A stretch of 64,000 nucleotides of DNA, taken from positions 1,364,001-1,428,000 of the forward strand of contig NZ_OY762905.1 of the NCBI RefSeq assembly GCF_963666525.1, written 5' to 3'. Positions 16,302-24,933 of the stretch are shown here, one piece after another (the stretch's first letter is position 1; every line of letters begins with the position of its first letter). Under the pieces are notes generated by a model. The model saw only the letters and a program-made list of their open reading frames with translations. It did not search any database and was not told the origin of the DNA. The position numbers were made by a program, and so were the translations under genes. Source of the DNA: an uncultured Cohaesibacter sp. (GTDB taxonomy: Bacteria > Pseudomonadota > Alphaproteobacteria > Rhizobiales > Cohaesibacteraceae).

Positions 16302-17072
16302 ATGTCCACCAATGAGAAAGAAACACATTCACGTGGCGGCATTCAGGTCATAGCAAGGGCCGCAGACATCCTGCGCGCACTCAAGACGAGCCAGTCCGGC
16401 ATGAGCCTCGGGCAGATTGCCCAGCGGGTTGATCTGCCCCGGTCCACTGTTCAGCGCATCGTCAACGCGCTTCAGCAAGAGAATTTCATCATCACGGATT
16501 CTCAGGGCGGCGGCCTGCGTCTTGGCCCGGAACTGAACGCTCTGGCGGAAGCAACGCGCTACAATATCGTCGAGTATTGCCGCCTCTTGCTGACCGAGTT
16601 GACCCAGTCCACGGGTGAGACATCTGACCTGTCGGTGTTCCGCAGAGACGCCATGATCTTCCTTGATCAGGTTCCTGGCACCCACCGTCTGCGCACAGTA
16701 TCGGCCGTCGGCGAGGCCTTCCCGCTTTCCAGCACGGCAAACGGGCGCGCCTGTCTGAGCCTGATGGAGGAATACAAGGCGCAGCAACTGGTTCTGAGCG
16801 AATGGGACCGTTGGGGCGTGAAAGGTGACATGGACGCAGTGATGGCTGATCTGCGCAAGATCCGGTCCGAGGGACTGGCCTTTGACGAAGACCATCACAC
16901 CCCTGGCATCTCGGCCATCGGCTTTGCTTTCCGCGACTGGTTCGGCGATCTCCATGCCATTTCCGTTCCGGTGCCATCAAGCCGCTATCCGGACAAGAAG
17001 GCCGAGATCGAGGAAGCCCTCCGCAAGACTGCAGCCCATGTCAAGAAACGCATGACGCGGCGCAGCAATTAG
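16302..17072 (+). CDS. IclR family transcriptional regulator
   Basis: This 256-residue protein has an N-terminal winged helix (about residues 15-75, SLGQIAQRVDLPRSTVQRIVNAL) and a C-terminal IclR effector domain (about 80-250, including SSTANGRACLSLM and GISAIGFAFRD). It precedes the thiolase gene and has its own terminator. Boxes shared between its own promoter and those of the thiolase, cupin-led operon and CoA-transferase suggest that it controls the whole beta-keto-acid cluster. The effector is probably the pathway substrate or an intermediate. Confidence 0.92.
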   Translation: MSTNEKETHSRGGIQVIARAADILRALKTSQSGMSLGQIAQRVDLPRSTVQRIVNALQQENFIITDSQGGGLRLGPELNALAEATRYNIVEYCRLLLTELTQSTGETSDLSVFRRDAMIFLDQVPGTHRLRTVSAVGEAFPLSSTANGRACLSLMEEYKAQQLVLSEWDRWGVKGDMDAVMADLRKIRSEGLAFDEDHHTPGISAIGFAFRDWFGDLHAISVPVPSSRYPDKKAEIEEALRKTAAHVKKRMTRRSN

Positions 17073-17112
17073 GCGGCCCGACGCCCCAGCACACGACCTC
17101 TGAAAGACCCCG

Positions 17113-17143
17113 AAAAGCCCTCTCATCGTAGAGGGCTTTTTTT
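17113..17143 (+). terminator. rho-independent terminator after the IclR gene
   Basis: Stem AGCCCTCT / AGAGGGCT with a 6-base loop followed by six T residues. Confidence 0.92.
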
Positions 17144-17283
17144 CATGCAAAGGTCTATGCAGACGAAGGCCTAATACCAGAAGGCCCAATACCGATAAAA
17201 TTTCAGCCACACTAATATCGCCGCTCAAGACCCAAACTGGCATGCAGAAAGGCGATTTGGCCGTGGAATTGCCCGGATTCACA

Positions 17284-17319
17284 TTGACCGCATTGCGGTT
17301 CTTATGTACCGTTATTTGG
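17284..17319 (+). promoter_or_regulatory. thiolase promoter with IclR-cluster box
   Basis: TTGACC at 17284-17289 looks like a -35 element. It is part of an ACCG/CGGT inverted repeat, and the box ATGTACCGTTATTTGG follows at 17304-17319. The whole arrangement (TTGACCG, CGGTTC, TGTACCGT, TGG) is reproduced almost base for base upstream of the CoA-transferase genes at 26369-26404 in the same orientation to the gene. Confidence 0.6.
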
Positions 17320-17385
17320 TGCAAAAATCCAAGGCTGCGACATTCCAAACCGCCGCAGTTGAAATAAGTCGGAGGAGCTTCCAAC

Positions 17386-18561
17386 ATGACCAATGTCGTA
17401 ATTGCGTCCGCAGCGCGCACCGCTGTGGGCAGTTTTCTAGGTTCTTTTGCCAATATTCCCGCCCACGATCTGGGCGCAGCTGTACTGAAGGCTGTTGTGG
17501 AACGCGCGGGCATTGATCCGGCCGAAGTATCGGAAACCATTCTGGGCCAGGTGCTCAGCGCTGGCCAGGGCCAGAACCCTGCCCGTCAGGCCCACATCAA
17601 CGCAGGATTCCCGATCGAAAGCGCCGCATGGGGCATCAACCAGGTTTGCGGCTCGGGCTTGCGCGCCGTCGCTCTTGCAGCGCAACATGTCATGTTAGGC
17701 GATGCAAAAATTGTAGTCGCTGGTGGACAGGAAAGCATGTCGCTGGCACCCCATGTTGCCTATATTCGTCAGGGTCAGAAAATGGGCGATCTGAAAATGA
17801 TCGACACCATGATCCGCGATGGTCTGTGGGAGGCATTCAATGGCTATCACATGGGACAGACCGCCGAGAACGTTGCTGAGCAGTGGGAAATCACCCGCGA
17901 GATGCAGGATGCGCTGGCTCTGCGTTCCCAGAACAAGGCGGAAGAGGCTCTGAATGCTGGCCGCTTTGCAGACGAGATCGTGCCTTTCACCGTCAAGACC
18001 CGCAAGGGTGACATCATCGTCGACAAGGACGAATTCATCCGTCCGGGCACCACAATTGAAAACCTGCAGAAGCTGCGCCCGGCCTTCATCAAGGACGGCA
18101 CGGTAACCGCAGGCAACGCTTCGGGCATCAACGACGGCGCAGCTGTTACCCTGTGCATGACCGCAGAAGACGCAGAGAAGCGCGGCATCGAACCGCTCGC
18201 CCGCATTGTTTCCTACGCCACGGCCGGCCTTGACCCGAAAATCATGGGCATGGGCCCGGTCTATGCATCCCGCATCGCCCTCGACAAGGCTGGCTGGAAA
18301 GCGGAAGATCTGGATCTGGTGGAAGCCAACGAAGCCTTCGCCGCCCAGGCCTGCGCTGTGAACAAGGAAATGGGCTGGGATCCGGAGATTGTCAACGTCA
18401 ACGGTGGTGCCATTGCTATCGGTCATCCGATCGGCGCCTCCGGCTGCCGCATCCTCAACACCCTGCTGTTCGAAATGAAGCGCCGCAATGCCAAGAAGGG
18501 TCTTGCCACCCTCTGCATCGGCGGCGGCATGGGCGTTGCCCTCTGCGTCGAGCGTCCGTAA
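17386..18561 (+). CDS. acetyl-CoA C-acetyltransferase (thiolase)
   Basis: This 391-residue thiolase interconverts acetoacetyl-CoA and two acetyl-CoA. The acyl-accepting cysteine C88 lies in [12 protein letters not shown]347 in GHPIGASG and C377 in LCIGGGMG, and the length is typical of PhaA/AtoB. GGAGGAG precedes the ATG. With the CoA-transferase at 24934-26239 it would complete acetoacetate use: activation to acetoacetyl-CoA, then cleavage. It is the only plus-strand enzyme gene of the cluster and has its own promoter and terminator. A role in polyhydroxybutyrate synthesis is possible, but no phaB or phaC is nearby. Confidence 0.93.
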   Translation: MTNVVIASAARTAVGSFLGSFANIPAHDLGAAVLKAVVERAGIDPAEVSETILGQVLSAGQGQNPARQAHINAGFPIESAAWGINQVCGSGLRAVALAAQHVMLGDAKIVVAGGQESMSLAPHVAYIRQGQKMGDLKMIDTMIRDGLWEAFNGYHMGQTAENVAEQWEITREMQDALALRSQNKAEEALNAGRFADEIVPFTVKTRKGDIIVDKDEFIRPGTTIENLQKLRPAFIKDGTVTAGNASGINDGAAVTLCMTAEDAEKRGIEPLARIVSYATAGLDPKIMGMGPVYASRIALDKAGWKAEDLDLVEANEAFAAQACAVNKEMGWDPEIVNVNGGAIAIGHPIGASGCRILNTLLFEMKRRNAKKGLATLCIGGGMGVALCVERP

Positions 18562-18624
18562 GGGACACGTCCCGGACAGGGCAACGAGACAGTCTCGCCA
18601 TAAGGCACGACACAGCATGAATGA

Positions 18625-18660
18625 GGCGGGTTTGACAGGCATGTCAAACCCGCCTTTTTT
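18625..18660 (+). terminator. rho-independent terminator after the thiolase
   Basis: A 13-base-pair perfect stem (GGCGGGTTTGACA and its complement) with a GGCA loop, then six T residues. Confidence 0.95.
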
Positions 18661-18783
18661 GCTGGAAGAAACATCCCACTAGCCTCTCAGGCATCCCCTC
18701 GGCACCTCCCTCGCGATAAGGGGCCATCTTGCATGGGAGCCTCGCGAGCATTCAATCAACGGGAAGGACAGACCCAACACCAC

Positions 18784-18816
18784 AAAAAAGCCCCCCGCCA
18801 CTTCTGACGGGAGGTT
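18784..18816 (-). terminator. rho-independent terminator of the BKACE operon (minus strand)
   Basis: Read on the minus strand, CCTCCCG pairs with CGGGGGG (one G-U pair) and is followed by GCTTTTTTG. It ends the minus-strand operon about 110 bases after the BKACE stop. Confidence 0.75.
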
Positions 18817-18925
18817 TGCGTGTCACTTCATTGTGCCTCGGAAGACCAGCCGGCCATTGCGACCAGCCTCCGTTCGTTCCAACGCTCACCACGCTGATGA
18901 CATCTCATGAGGCGCACATGGGCCG

Positions 18926-19858
18926 TTAGAAGCCGACCTTGTCGCCGCCCTTGAGGTCGAGCAGTTCGCGGGCCTCGTCCGGGGTTGCGATTTCGCAGCC
19001 AAGGTCTTCGATGATCCGGCGGATCTTGGCGACCTGCTGGGCGTTGCTTTCTGCCAGCTTGCCACGCGAGATGAACAGGCTGTCTTCCAGACCCACGCGC
19101 ACGTTGCCACCCATCTGGGTTGCCGTCGTACCGAGCGACATCTGGGCGCCACCAGCGCCGAGCACTGACCAGCGATAGTCGTCGCCGAACAGACGGTCTG
19201 CGGTACGTTTCATGAAGATCAGGTTGTCGACTTCAGGGCCGATACCGCCCAAAATGCCGAAGATGAACTGGATGAAGATCGGTGCCTTGAACAGGCCGAT
19301 GTCCATGCAGAATTTCAGGTTGTACAGATGCCCGACGTCATAGCATTCATGCTCGAACTTGATGTTGTGCGGAGCCAGCTGCTTGGCGGCATTCTCGATA
19401 TCGGCAAAGGTGTTGCGGAAGATGTAGCCGTCGGAATTCTCGATATAGGCCTTTTCCCAGTCGAACTTGAACTCGTCATAGCGCTTTGCCAGCGGATGGA
19501 ACGAGAAGTTCATGGAGCCCATGTTCATGGAGCACATTTCGGGGGAATGGGTCAGAGCCGGAGCAATGCGCTCCTCGATGGTGTTGAGAACCGAGCCTCC
19601 GGTCGAGATGTTGATCACGGCGTCGGTTGCCTGCTTGATACGGGGCAGATAGGTGGCAAAATCTTTCGGATCGATCGAGATATAGCCATTTTCAGCCTTG
19701 CGAGCATGGCAGTGAAGGATCGCAGCACCAGCTTCGGATGCGGCAATCGCTTGGGCAGCCAGATCATCTGGCGTATACGGCAAAGCATCGGACATGGTTG
19801 GCGTGTGAATGCCGCCGGTGATCGCACAGGTAATCACAGTTTTCTTTTGACGTGCCAT
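18926..19858 (-). CDS. BKACE family beta-keto acid cleavage enzyme (DUF849)
   Basis: This 310-residue enzyme belongs to the family of 3-keto-5-aminohexanoate cleavage enzyme (Kce). Members condense a beta-keto acid with acetyl-CoA and cleave it to acetoacetate and a new acyl-CoA. The zinc-binding H49-C-H51 motif (ILHCHAR) is present, as is the late GLEDSLF segment expected to supply the metal-ligand glutamate. Other family marks are NISTGGSV and FIFGILGGIG. It is the last gene of a minus-strand operon with a symporter and two dehydrogenases. Dehydrocarnitine cleavage is one known activity of the family, but no carnitine-specific marker is present, so the keto acid is open. Confidence 0.9.
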   Translation of the reverse strand: MARQKKTVITCAITGGIHTPTMSDALPYTPDDLAAQAIAASEAGAAILHCHARKAENGYISIDPKDFATYLPRIKQATDAVINISTGGSVLNTIEERIAPALTHSPEMCSMNMGSMNFSFHPLAKRYDEFKFDWEKAYIENSDGYIFRNTFADIENAAKQLAPHNIKFEHECYDVGHLYNLKFCMDIGLFKAPIFIQFIFGILGGIGPEVDNLIFMKRTADRLFGDDYRWSVLGAGGAQMSLGTTATQMGGNVRVGLEDSLFISRGKLAESNAQQVAKIRRIIEDLGCEIATPDEARELLDLKGGDKVGF

Positions 19859-19987
19859 TATCGGGCTCCCTGTTCATTCGGCCCCGCAACTGTCAAGACA
19901 ATGCGGAAGCCGTTCGGATTATTCATTTCGGTATAGGATTGGCGCGGCGGGGCAGTTCCTCTTTGACTGCGCCAATTCTGGTTCAGG

Positions 19988-20018
19988 ATCTCCCCGGAGG
20001 TTTGAGGCCACCGGGGAG
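19988..20018. other. strong hairpin between the small membrane protein and BKACE genes
   Basis: TCTCCCCGG pairs perfectly with CCGGGGAGA around a 13-base loop. No T run follows on either strand, so it may moderate read-through or protect mRNA between the transporter genes and the BKACE gene. Confidence 0.5.
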
Positions 20019-20117
20019 AAGGAGACTTTACAGCCGCTTAAGAGGTAAGGAGGGGGGCTGCAAAGCCGGGGAAGGGTGATTTCATATGAAATCCCGTCCA
20101 TGGATGAGGTTTGTGGC

Positions 20118-20225
20118 TCAGCCCTTCTTGCGACCGGCGCGGACAACCATACCCACGACAATCACGGTGGCATAAGCGACCATCAGGCCCATCACCATCA
20201 GCATCCAGTTTGTTTCGAGTCCCAT
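20118..20225 (-). CDS. small membrane protein, 35 residues, symporter-associated
   Basis: This tiny gene starts MGLETNWMLMVMGLMVAYAT, continues with a hydrophobic helix and ends in a basic tail RAGRKKG before TGA. It starts 2 bases after the stop of the preceding 40-residue gene and has GGAG upstream inside that gene, so the two are coupled. One membrane helix with a cytoplasmic positive tail is predicted. Small single-helix subunits are known next to several sodium symporter families; the role as an accessory subunit of the adjacent SSS symporter is inferred from position only. Confidence 0.72.
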   Translation of the reverse strand: MGLETNWMLMVMGLMVAYATVIVVGMVVRAGRKKG

Positions 20226-20227
20226 GA

Positions 20228-20350
20228 CTATTCTCCTTCAGCTTCAGATGATGCGGTCTTTTTGCCTGCCAGAGCCGAGAGCCCGGCACCGACCAGCATG
20301 ACCACGATGACGATTGCCAGTGTTTGGATGAACAAGTTCCAGAAAAGCAT
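20228..20350 (-). CDS. small membrane protein, 40 residues, symporter-associated
   Basis: The 40-residue product begins MLFWNLFIQTLAIVIVVMLV, has a glycine/alanine-rich end to its single helix and an ASSEAEGE acidic tail. A strong ribosome-binding site (GGGAGGAAAC) precedes the ATG, 13 bases after the symporter stop. It is followed at 2 bases by a second mini-gene. Gene order symporter - 40 aa - 35 aa - BKACE on one strand supports co-transcription. It is probably a transporter small subunit; no enzymatic role is likely. Confidence 0.75.
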   Translation of the reverse strand: MLFWNLFIQTLAIVIVVMLVGAGLSALAGKKTASSEAEGE

Positions 20351-20363
20351 GTTGTTTCCTCCC

Positions 20364-21842
20364 TCACTCTGCAGGGACTGCGTCAGCAACGGGCGCAGTT
20401 TCCTTGAGGTCCTTGAACAGACCCGGTTTGCCAGGCAGGATTGCGGTCAGGACAACGCCCAGACCAACGCCGACAACCAGGCAAGGATAGACGTTCGGCT
20501 GGCCTTCCATGCCGACCATGGACGGCAGGGACGAGAAGCTCCAGGCCGAGTTGACAATCCAGGTCACGGCCAGGGTGATCATCGCAGCGACGTTGGAGCG
20601 CTTCCAGAACAAGCCGATGATGATGAGCCAGAATACCGGGGTCATCCAGGCAAACAGCCAGTTCATGGCCGACACGATCGGCGGCAGATAGGCAGCAACC
20701 ATGAAGGCCGCAACACCCAGCACAACGATCATCACGCGGGTAACAAGACGCTCTTCCTTTTCACCGGCATCCGGGTTGAAGAAGTTCTTGTAGATGTCGA
20801 TGGTGAAGATGGTGGCAGGAGCCATCACGGCCATCGCAAAGCTGGACAGAACGGCAGCCAGCAGGGACGCCATCAACCAGGCAACGAGCCAGGCCGGAAG
20901 GCTGTTGAGCAGCATCGTCGGCGCAGCCAGTTTCGGGCCGAGTTCATTAAACGCCGGGTTTGCCTTGGCAGCCAGACCGATGGACGCGATGAACACGCAG
21001 AACAGACCGTTGAGCGGAACAGCGAGCCAGAGGGTACGACGGATGGTCTTTTCGCTCTTGGCAGCCATTGCCGGCTGGATCAGCTGCTGGCTGATGGACT
21101 GGCAGAAGGTGGTTGACAGGATTGTACCCAATGCAAAGGTGAACAGCAGTTCAGGCGACGCAAAGATCGAAAGCATCTGGGCCTGATCCTGATTGATGTA
21201 GAAGTTGGCCACTTCTCCCCAGCCGCCTTCCGGCAGAGCGCCGGACATGAAGACCATGGTCAGGATCAGACCGACATACATGATCGCACAGTTGATGAGG
21301 TTGACCCAGCCGATTTCCTTCATGCCGGCAAGGATCACATAGAGGATCCCCAGAATGCCGCCGATGACAGCCCCCTGCTGAATGCTCAGGCCCGTTACCG
21401 TGGCGAACACGATGCCGATGCCCTGGGATTCAAGGGTCAGAATGCCGAAAATCAGGCCAGCCATGACGCAACCAACCATCAGACGAGGACCTTCACCGAA
21501 AATCAGAGCGATGAACTCGGGCATGGAGGTAACGTTGGCGCGGCGTGCCCAGAGGGCGGTGGTGGTAATGGCAACGACAAGCAGCACAGCATGCGCGATA
21601 CCGAACCAGATGGAGCCGGCTCCGAGGAACCAGGTCATTTCGAACACGCCGAAGATATGTGGCGTGCCAAGCACGGTCAGCGCAAGCGTGACGGCAACAA
21701 CGGCCACCGGCAGGTCGCGGTTCGAGAGCAGAAAGCCGCCCTCACTCTTCTGATGCTCTTGTCTGCGAGCAAAATACAGCCCAAGACCCACGATCAACAG
21801 CACTTCGTAGGCCAAAACGGCAATAAGAATTCCCCAGTTCAC
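20364..21842 (-). CDS. sodium:solute symporter (SSS family)
   Basis: This 492-residue inner-membrane symporter has about 13 hydrophobic segments. Family features include the early FLLSNRDLPVAVVAVTLALT region, GIAHAVLLVV and a central ILSTTFCQSISQQLIQPAMA segment resembling the SSS sodium-site region. The start codon is GTG with AGGAGG 7 bases upstream. It lies 161 bases after the 3-hydroxyacyl-CoA-dehydrogenase-family gene and directly before two mini membrane proteins. It probably imports the organic acid handled by the cluster, using sodium. Confidence 0.9.
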   Translation of the reverse strand: MNWGILIAVLAYEVLLIVGLGLYFARRQEHQKSEGGFLLSNRDLPVAVVAVTLALTVLGTPHIFGVFEMTWFLGAGSIWFGIAHAVLLVVAITTTALWARRANVTSMPEFIALIFGEGPRLMVGCVMAGLIFGILTLESQGIGIVFATVTGLSIQQGAVIGGILGILYVILAGMKEIGWVNLINCAIMYVGLILTMVFMSGALPEGGWGEVANFYINQDQAQMLSIFASPELLFTFALGTILSTTFCQSISQQLIQPAMAAKSEKTIRRTLWLAVPLNGLFCVFIASIGLAAKANPAFNELGPKLAAPTMLLNSLPAWLVAWLMASLLAAVLSSFAMAVMAPATIFTIDIYKNFFNPDAGEKEERLVTRVMIVVLGVAAFMVAAYLPPIVSAMNWLFAWMTPVFWLIIIGLFWKRSNVAAMITLAVTWIVNSAWSFSSLPSMVGMEGQPNVYPCLVVGVGLGVVLTAILPGKPGLFKDLKETAPVADAVPAE

Positions 21843-22003
21843 GTTACATCCTCCTGTTCCCTGAAGTCTTGCCTATATTCTGGCGGGGCGAGACACGGTC
21901 CCGGCCAGCCTGGACATTTGGCTTGAAGCGAGATGACACCCCCCTCGCCTCAAATTTTGTTGCGGCAGGAGACAGCAGTCCCACCGAGAGCCTTGTCTTG
22001 GCT

Positions 22004-22933
22004 CTAGTCCTCCAGAATTCCTTCAAGTCTACGCAGGTGCGTAGCGACGCGCGCACGAACCTTGTCCGCTTCCTCCGGCGTCCACTTGCGGAATCCCTCT
22101 CCCGATTTCATGCCCAGTTTGCCTTCGGCCACGAGTTTTTCGAGATAAGGAGATGGTCCCTTTCGATCCTCCAGATCGGCAAGAACCGTATTATGGATAT
22201 CAAGCGTCAGGTCTGTCCCGACCAGATCGGCATTCTCCAATGGCCCAAGCACCGACAGGCGGCGCCCGAAACAGGACTTGATGACCGTATCCACGCCCTC
22301 TGCATCACAGATGCCCTTCTCGACAAGGCTGATCGCCTCACGCCAGAGGGCATGCTGCAGCCGGTTGCCAATGAAACCCGGCACGTCCTTTTCGACGAGA
22401 ACCGGCGTCTTTTTGGCCTTTTGCAGGATATCCATCATGTCCTGAGCTATTTCATGCTCGGTCCATTCGGTTTTGACCACTTCGACCAAAGGGATCATGT
22501 GCGGCGGGTTCCACCAGTGGGTTCCGAGTGCACGACCCTTAAGCTTCAGATTCTTCATGATGTCGGTGATCGGGATCACCGACGTGTTGGACGCAAGAAT
22601 GCAATGCTCGGGTGCATTGGCTTCCACCTCGGCAAAGATCGACTGCTTGAGCGGCAGCTTCTCGGGCGCGGCCTCGAACACGACATCGGCATTGCCAACG
22701 GCACCTGCCATCGTGTCCGCGACCGAAATCCGGGCTGCGGCTTCGTCAATCTCACCATCGGCAACGCCCATGGCCTGCATGCTCTGCCGGATCCGGTCGA
22801 TGACTGAAGCACGCGCTTCAGCCACCGGATCCGTAATCGTCACATCGTAGCCGGCTCGCGCCATCGTCAGGGCAATACCATGCCCCATCAGACCAGCACC
22901 GATAACGGCAACATTTCGGATTGCGTTGCTCAT
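22004..22933 (-). CDS. 3-hydroxyacyl-CoA dehydrogenase family protein (beta-hydroxy acid dehydrogenase)
   Basis: This 309-residue NAD-dependent enzyme has the Rossmann loop GAGLMG at residues 12-17, the catalytic-histidine segment GTHWWNPPHMIPLVEVV and a C-terminal helical domain with GFIGNRLQHALWREA. The family includes L-carnitine dehydrogenase, lambda-crystallin and 3-hydroxybutyryl-CoA dehydrogenase. The WW in place of the usual FFNP resembles members acting on free beta-hydroxy acids. It is co-directional and adjacent to an SDR (3 bases) and a cupin. The inferred role is oxidation of a beta-hydroxy acid to the beta-keto acid cleaved by the BKACE enzyme. Confidence 0.85.
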   Translation of the reverse strand: MSNAIRNVAVIGAGLMGHGIALTMARAGYDVTITDPVAEARASVIDRIRQSMQAMGVADGEIDEAAARISVADTMAGAVGNADVVFEAAPEKLPLKQSIFAEVEANAPEHCILASNTSVIPITDIMKNLKLKGRALGTHWWNPPHMIPLVEVVKTEWTEHEIAQDMMDILQKAKKTPVLVEKDVPGFIGNRLQHALWREAISLVEKGICDAEGVDTVIKSCFGRRLSVLGPLENADLVGTDLTLDIHNTVLADLEDRKGPSPYLEKLVAEGKLGMKSGEGFRKWTPEEADKVRARVATHLRRLEGILED

Positions 22934-22936
22934 CGA

Positions 22937-23734
22937 TCAGCCCGCCGTATAGCCACCGTCAGCATACAGGATGTGACCGGTGTAGAAATCGCAGGCCTTG
23001 GACGACAGGAACAGCAGAGGACCGGCAAGGTCTTCCGGTTCACCCAATCGACCGATCGGCACGCGGGACAGGAAGCCCGCGCGGACTGCGTTGGCATTCT
23101 CGTTGTCCTCGAACATCCATGCCGTCAGAGGCGAGCGGAACACGGTCGGTGCGATCGCATTGACGGTGATCCCGTCCTTGCCAAGTTCGCAGCCCAGTGC
23201 CTTGGTGATGCCGTCAACGGCAGACTTGGAAGCGCAATAGGCGGTGTAGCCTGCCGGATGACCCAACAGACCGCGAGCGGACGAGACCAGAACGATCTTG
23301 CCACCGTCACCCTGCTTCTTCATCTGCCCGGCAGCCGAACGAGCCAGCAACCAGCTCTGGTTGACGTTGGCGTCCATCACGGCTTCAAACGTAGAGGGCT
23401 CCATGTCGTTGATCAGGGCAACCTTGTTCATGCCCGAAGCGACAACCAGAATATCGAGACGTCCATAGGCTTCGACAGCCTTGGCCACCAGATCATCACA
23501 AACTTCAGCGGTGGTCGGGCGCGTGTTGACCGGGGTCACTTCGGCGCCCATATCCGTGCATTCTTTGGTGATGTCGTCGAGAGCGGACTGGTTGCCGGCA
23601 ACCAGCACCAGTTTGCAGCCAGCACCGGCCAGAATGCGAGATGCAACCATACCGAAGGCACCTGACGCACCGGTGATCAGGGCAACCTTGCCCTTCACGT
23701 CAAACATCGAAAGTGGATTTGCCATTGCGTTCAT
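22937..23734 (-). CDS. SDR family NAD(P)-dependent oxidoreductase
   Basis: This 265-residue classical SDR has the cofactor motif TGASGAFG near residue 20, the active-site serine in VSSARG and Y-xxx-K in YTAYCASKSA, ending DGGYTAG. The ATG at 23734 is used; it lies 4 bases after the cupin stop. The next gene starts 3 bases after its stop. It may oxidise another hydroxyl of the substrate or act on an alternative stereoisomer. The substrate cannot be read from the sequence. Confidence 0.88.
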   Translation of the reverse strand: MNAMANPLSMFDVKGKVALITGASGAFGMVASRILAGAGCKLVLVAGNQSALDDITKECTDMGAEVTPVNTRPTTAEVCDDLVAKAVEAYGRLDILVVASGMNKVALINDMEPSTFEAVMDANVNQSWLLARSAAGQMKKQGDGGKIVLVSSARGLLGHPAGYTAYCASKSAVDGITKALGCELGKDGITVNAIAPTVFRSPLTAWMFEDNENANAVRAGFLSRVPIGRLGEPEDLAGPLLFLSSKACDFYTGHILYADGGYTAG

Positions 23735-23738
23735 TGTC

Positions 23739-24083
23739 TTAAGCCTTCGGTGGGTAAGGAATGACAACCATCATCTTGGCGGTCATGTTGGTACGGTTTT
23801 CAAGCACACGAACTTCGCCGGGCTGAATGACGCATGAATCCAGAGGTTTCAGGACAGTTTCCTCTCCATCAATGATCAAGGTCATTTCGCCCTCAATCAC
23901 GACATAAACTTTCTCGAACGGTGTGGAATCCGGCCCAGCGCCGCCGCCGGGGAAGAACTGGCTGAAACCAATCCATTGATTCTTGGGCCCATTTTCCTCA
24001 AAGCCCTGAAGCCGCAGACCATAGCAACCGAAGTGGTTGGGGGCTTCATAGGCCGAAGCATCTGCAAAACGTTTTAGATGCAT
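23739..24083 (-). CDS. cupin domain protein
   Basis: This small 114-residue cytosolic single-domain cupin has a beta-barrel core near residues 45-105 (EKVYVVIEGEMTLIIDGEE, VIQPGEVRVLEN). The first cupin motif lacks the usual two-histidine pattern, so metal binding is uncertain. GGAGGAAGG precedes the start. It heads the minus-strand operon that continues with the SDR, the dehydrogenase, the symporter, the mini proteins and the BKACE gene. It could be an isomerase or a sensor-like accessory protein; its function is not known. Confidence 0.8.
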   Translation of the reverse strand: MHLKRFADASAYEAPNHFGCYGLRLQGFEENGPKNQWIGFSQFFPGGGAGPDSTPFEKVYVVIEGEMTLIIDGEETVLKPLDSCVIQPGEVRVLENRTNMTAKMMVVIPYPPKA

Positions 24084-24600
24084 TACCTTCCTCCGTTAGT
24101 TTCATTTCGAGAAGGCGCTGCTCAGAAGCAGCAGCCAGATCTCTTTTCGGACCTTCCGCCCGCATCAAGGCGAAACCTCCACTCATTCCGATCGTGGCAA
24201 CCAAACGGATGCAGCCATCACCACGACCAAATCCAAAAGGGGGAACCAGCAAGGAAAGGCACCATCTACAAGCCACAACCAGAGCCCGCCCAGAGCTTGA
24301 TCCAGCCCTGACCTACCCGTTGCCGGTGCATACCAATCCGTTCGATTTCCCTCCGCAGGCCATCCTGTCGAGACATGCGCAAACGCTTTCATCCCGGCGA
24401 ACAGGGGCCAACGCCTTTCCTCTCCTGAAAGGACCCGCACTGAAAACCAAGAAAAAGTGAGGAAATGCGCCTCTTAACACACCTAACCAGGCCAACGAAC
24501 ACCCGCTCAAGGCGCCCGAAATCAAGCCAAAATCCTCCCATCACCGGGCAATCCGATGTTGGTCATTCTCAAATTTTCAGGATGGTCCCTCCCTCCTGTT
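24084..24600. other. intergenic leader upstream of the cupin gene
   Basis: About 500 bases without a gene that I can support. Open frames on both strands have no plausible start signals or recognisable motifs. It separates the cluster boxes from the cupin start, so it may be an untranslated leader. Confidence 0.45.
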
Positions 24601-24619
24601 CCATATTACGGTACAAACG
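24601..24619 (-). promoter_or_regulatory. IclR-cluster box upstream of the cupin operon, copy 1
   Basis: In gene sense it reads CGTTTGTACCGTAATATGG, which matches the CoA-transferase and thiolase boxes in the same orientation. It lies about 520 bases before the cupin start, implying a long leader or additional elements between. Confidence 0.5.
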
Positions 24620-24648
24620 TCTCACAAAAAACACAAGCAACCGTCTCG

Positions 24649-24661
24649 CATTGCGATACAA
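24649..24661 (-). promoter_or_regulatory. IclR-cluster box upstream of the cupin operon, copy 2
   Basis: TTGTATCGCAATG in gene sense is a variant of the TTGTACCGTAATG element, 30 bases upstream of copy 1. Confidence 0.4.
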
Positions 24662-24780
24662 TAATACTGAATTATAAGAGGGAATTTCACCATATTTGCA
24701 CAAGATACGCCCATACACCAAGGAATACCGGGAATATACTGCATAATACTTAGGGTATTACACGCACATCCTATGTATCA

Positions 24781-24794
24781 CATTACGGTATACT
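24781..24794 (-). promoter_or_regulatory. IclR-cluster box upstream of the cupin operon, copy 3
   Basis: GTATACCGTAATG in gene sense is a third related element, about 130 bases upstream of copy 2 and close to the CoA-transferase terminator. Confidence 0.4.
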
Positions 24795-24835
24795 TAAAAA
24801 ATTGCACCGCAAGACTGTCCACTTCGTGGGCCAGA

Positions 24836-24871
24836 AACAAAAAATCCCGACCCCTCGAAGGGCCGGGATTG
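24836..24871 (-). terminator. rho-independent terminator after the CoA-transferase genes
   Basis: On the minus strand ATCCCGGCCC pairs with GGGTCGGGAT (one G-U) around a TTCG-type loop and is followed by TTTTTTG. Confidence 0.88.
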
Positions 24872-24933
24872 GTCAGATCGTGTCGTTACGGACAGAAAAG
24901 CTGGCCGGAGCACAGCACTCCTTTCCGATACAA

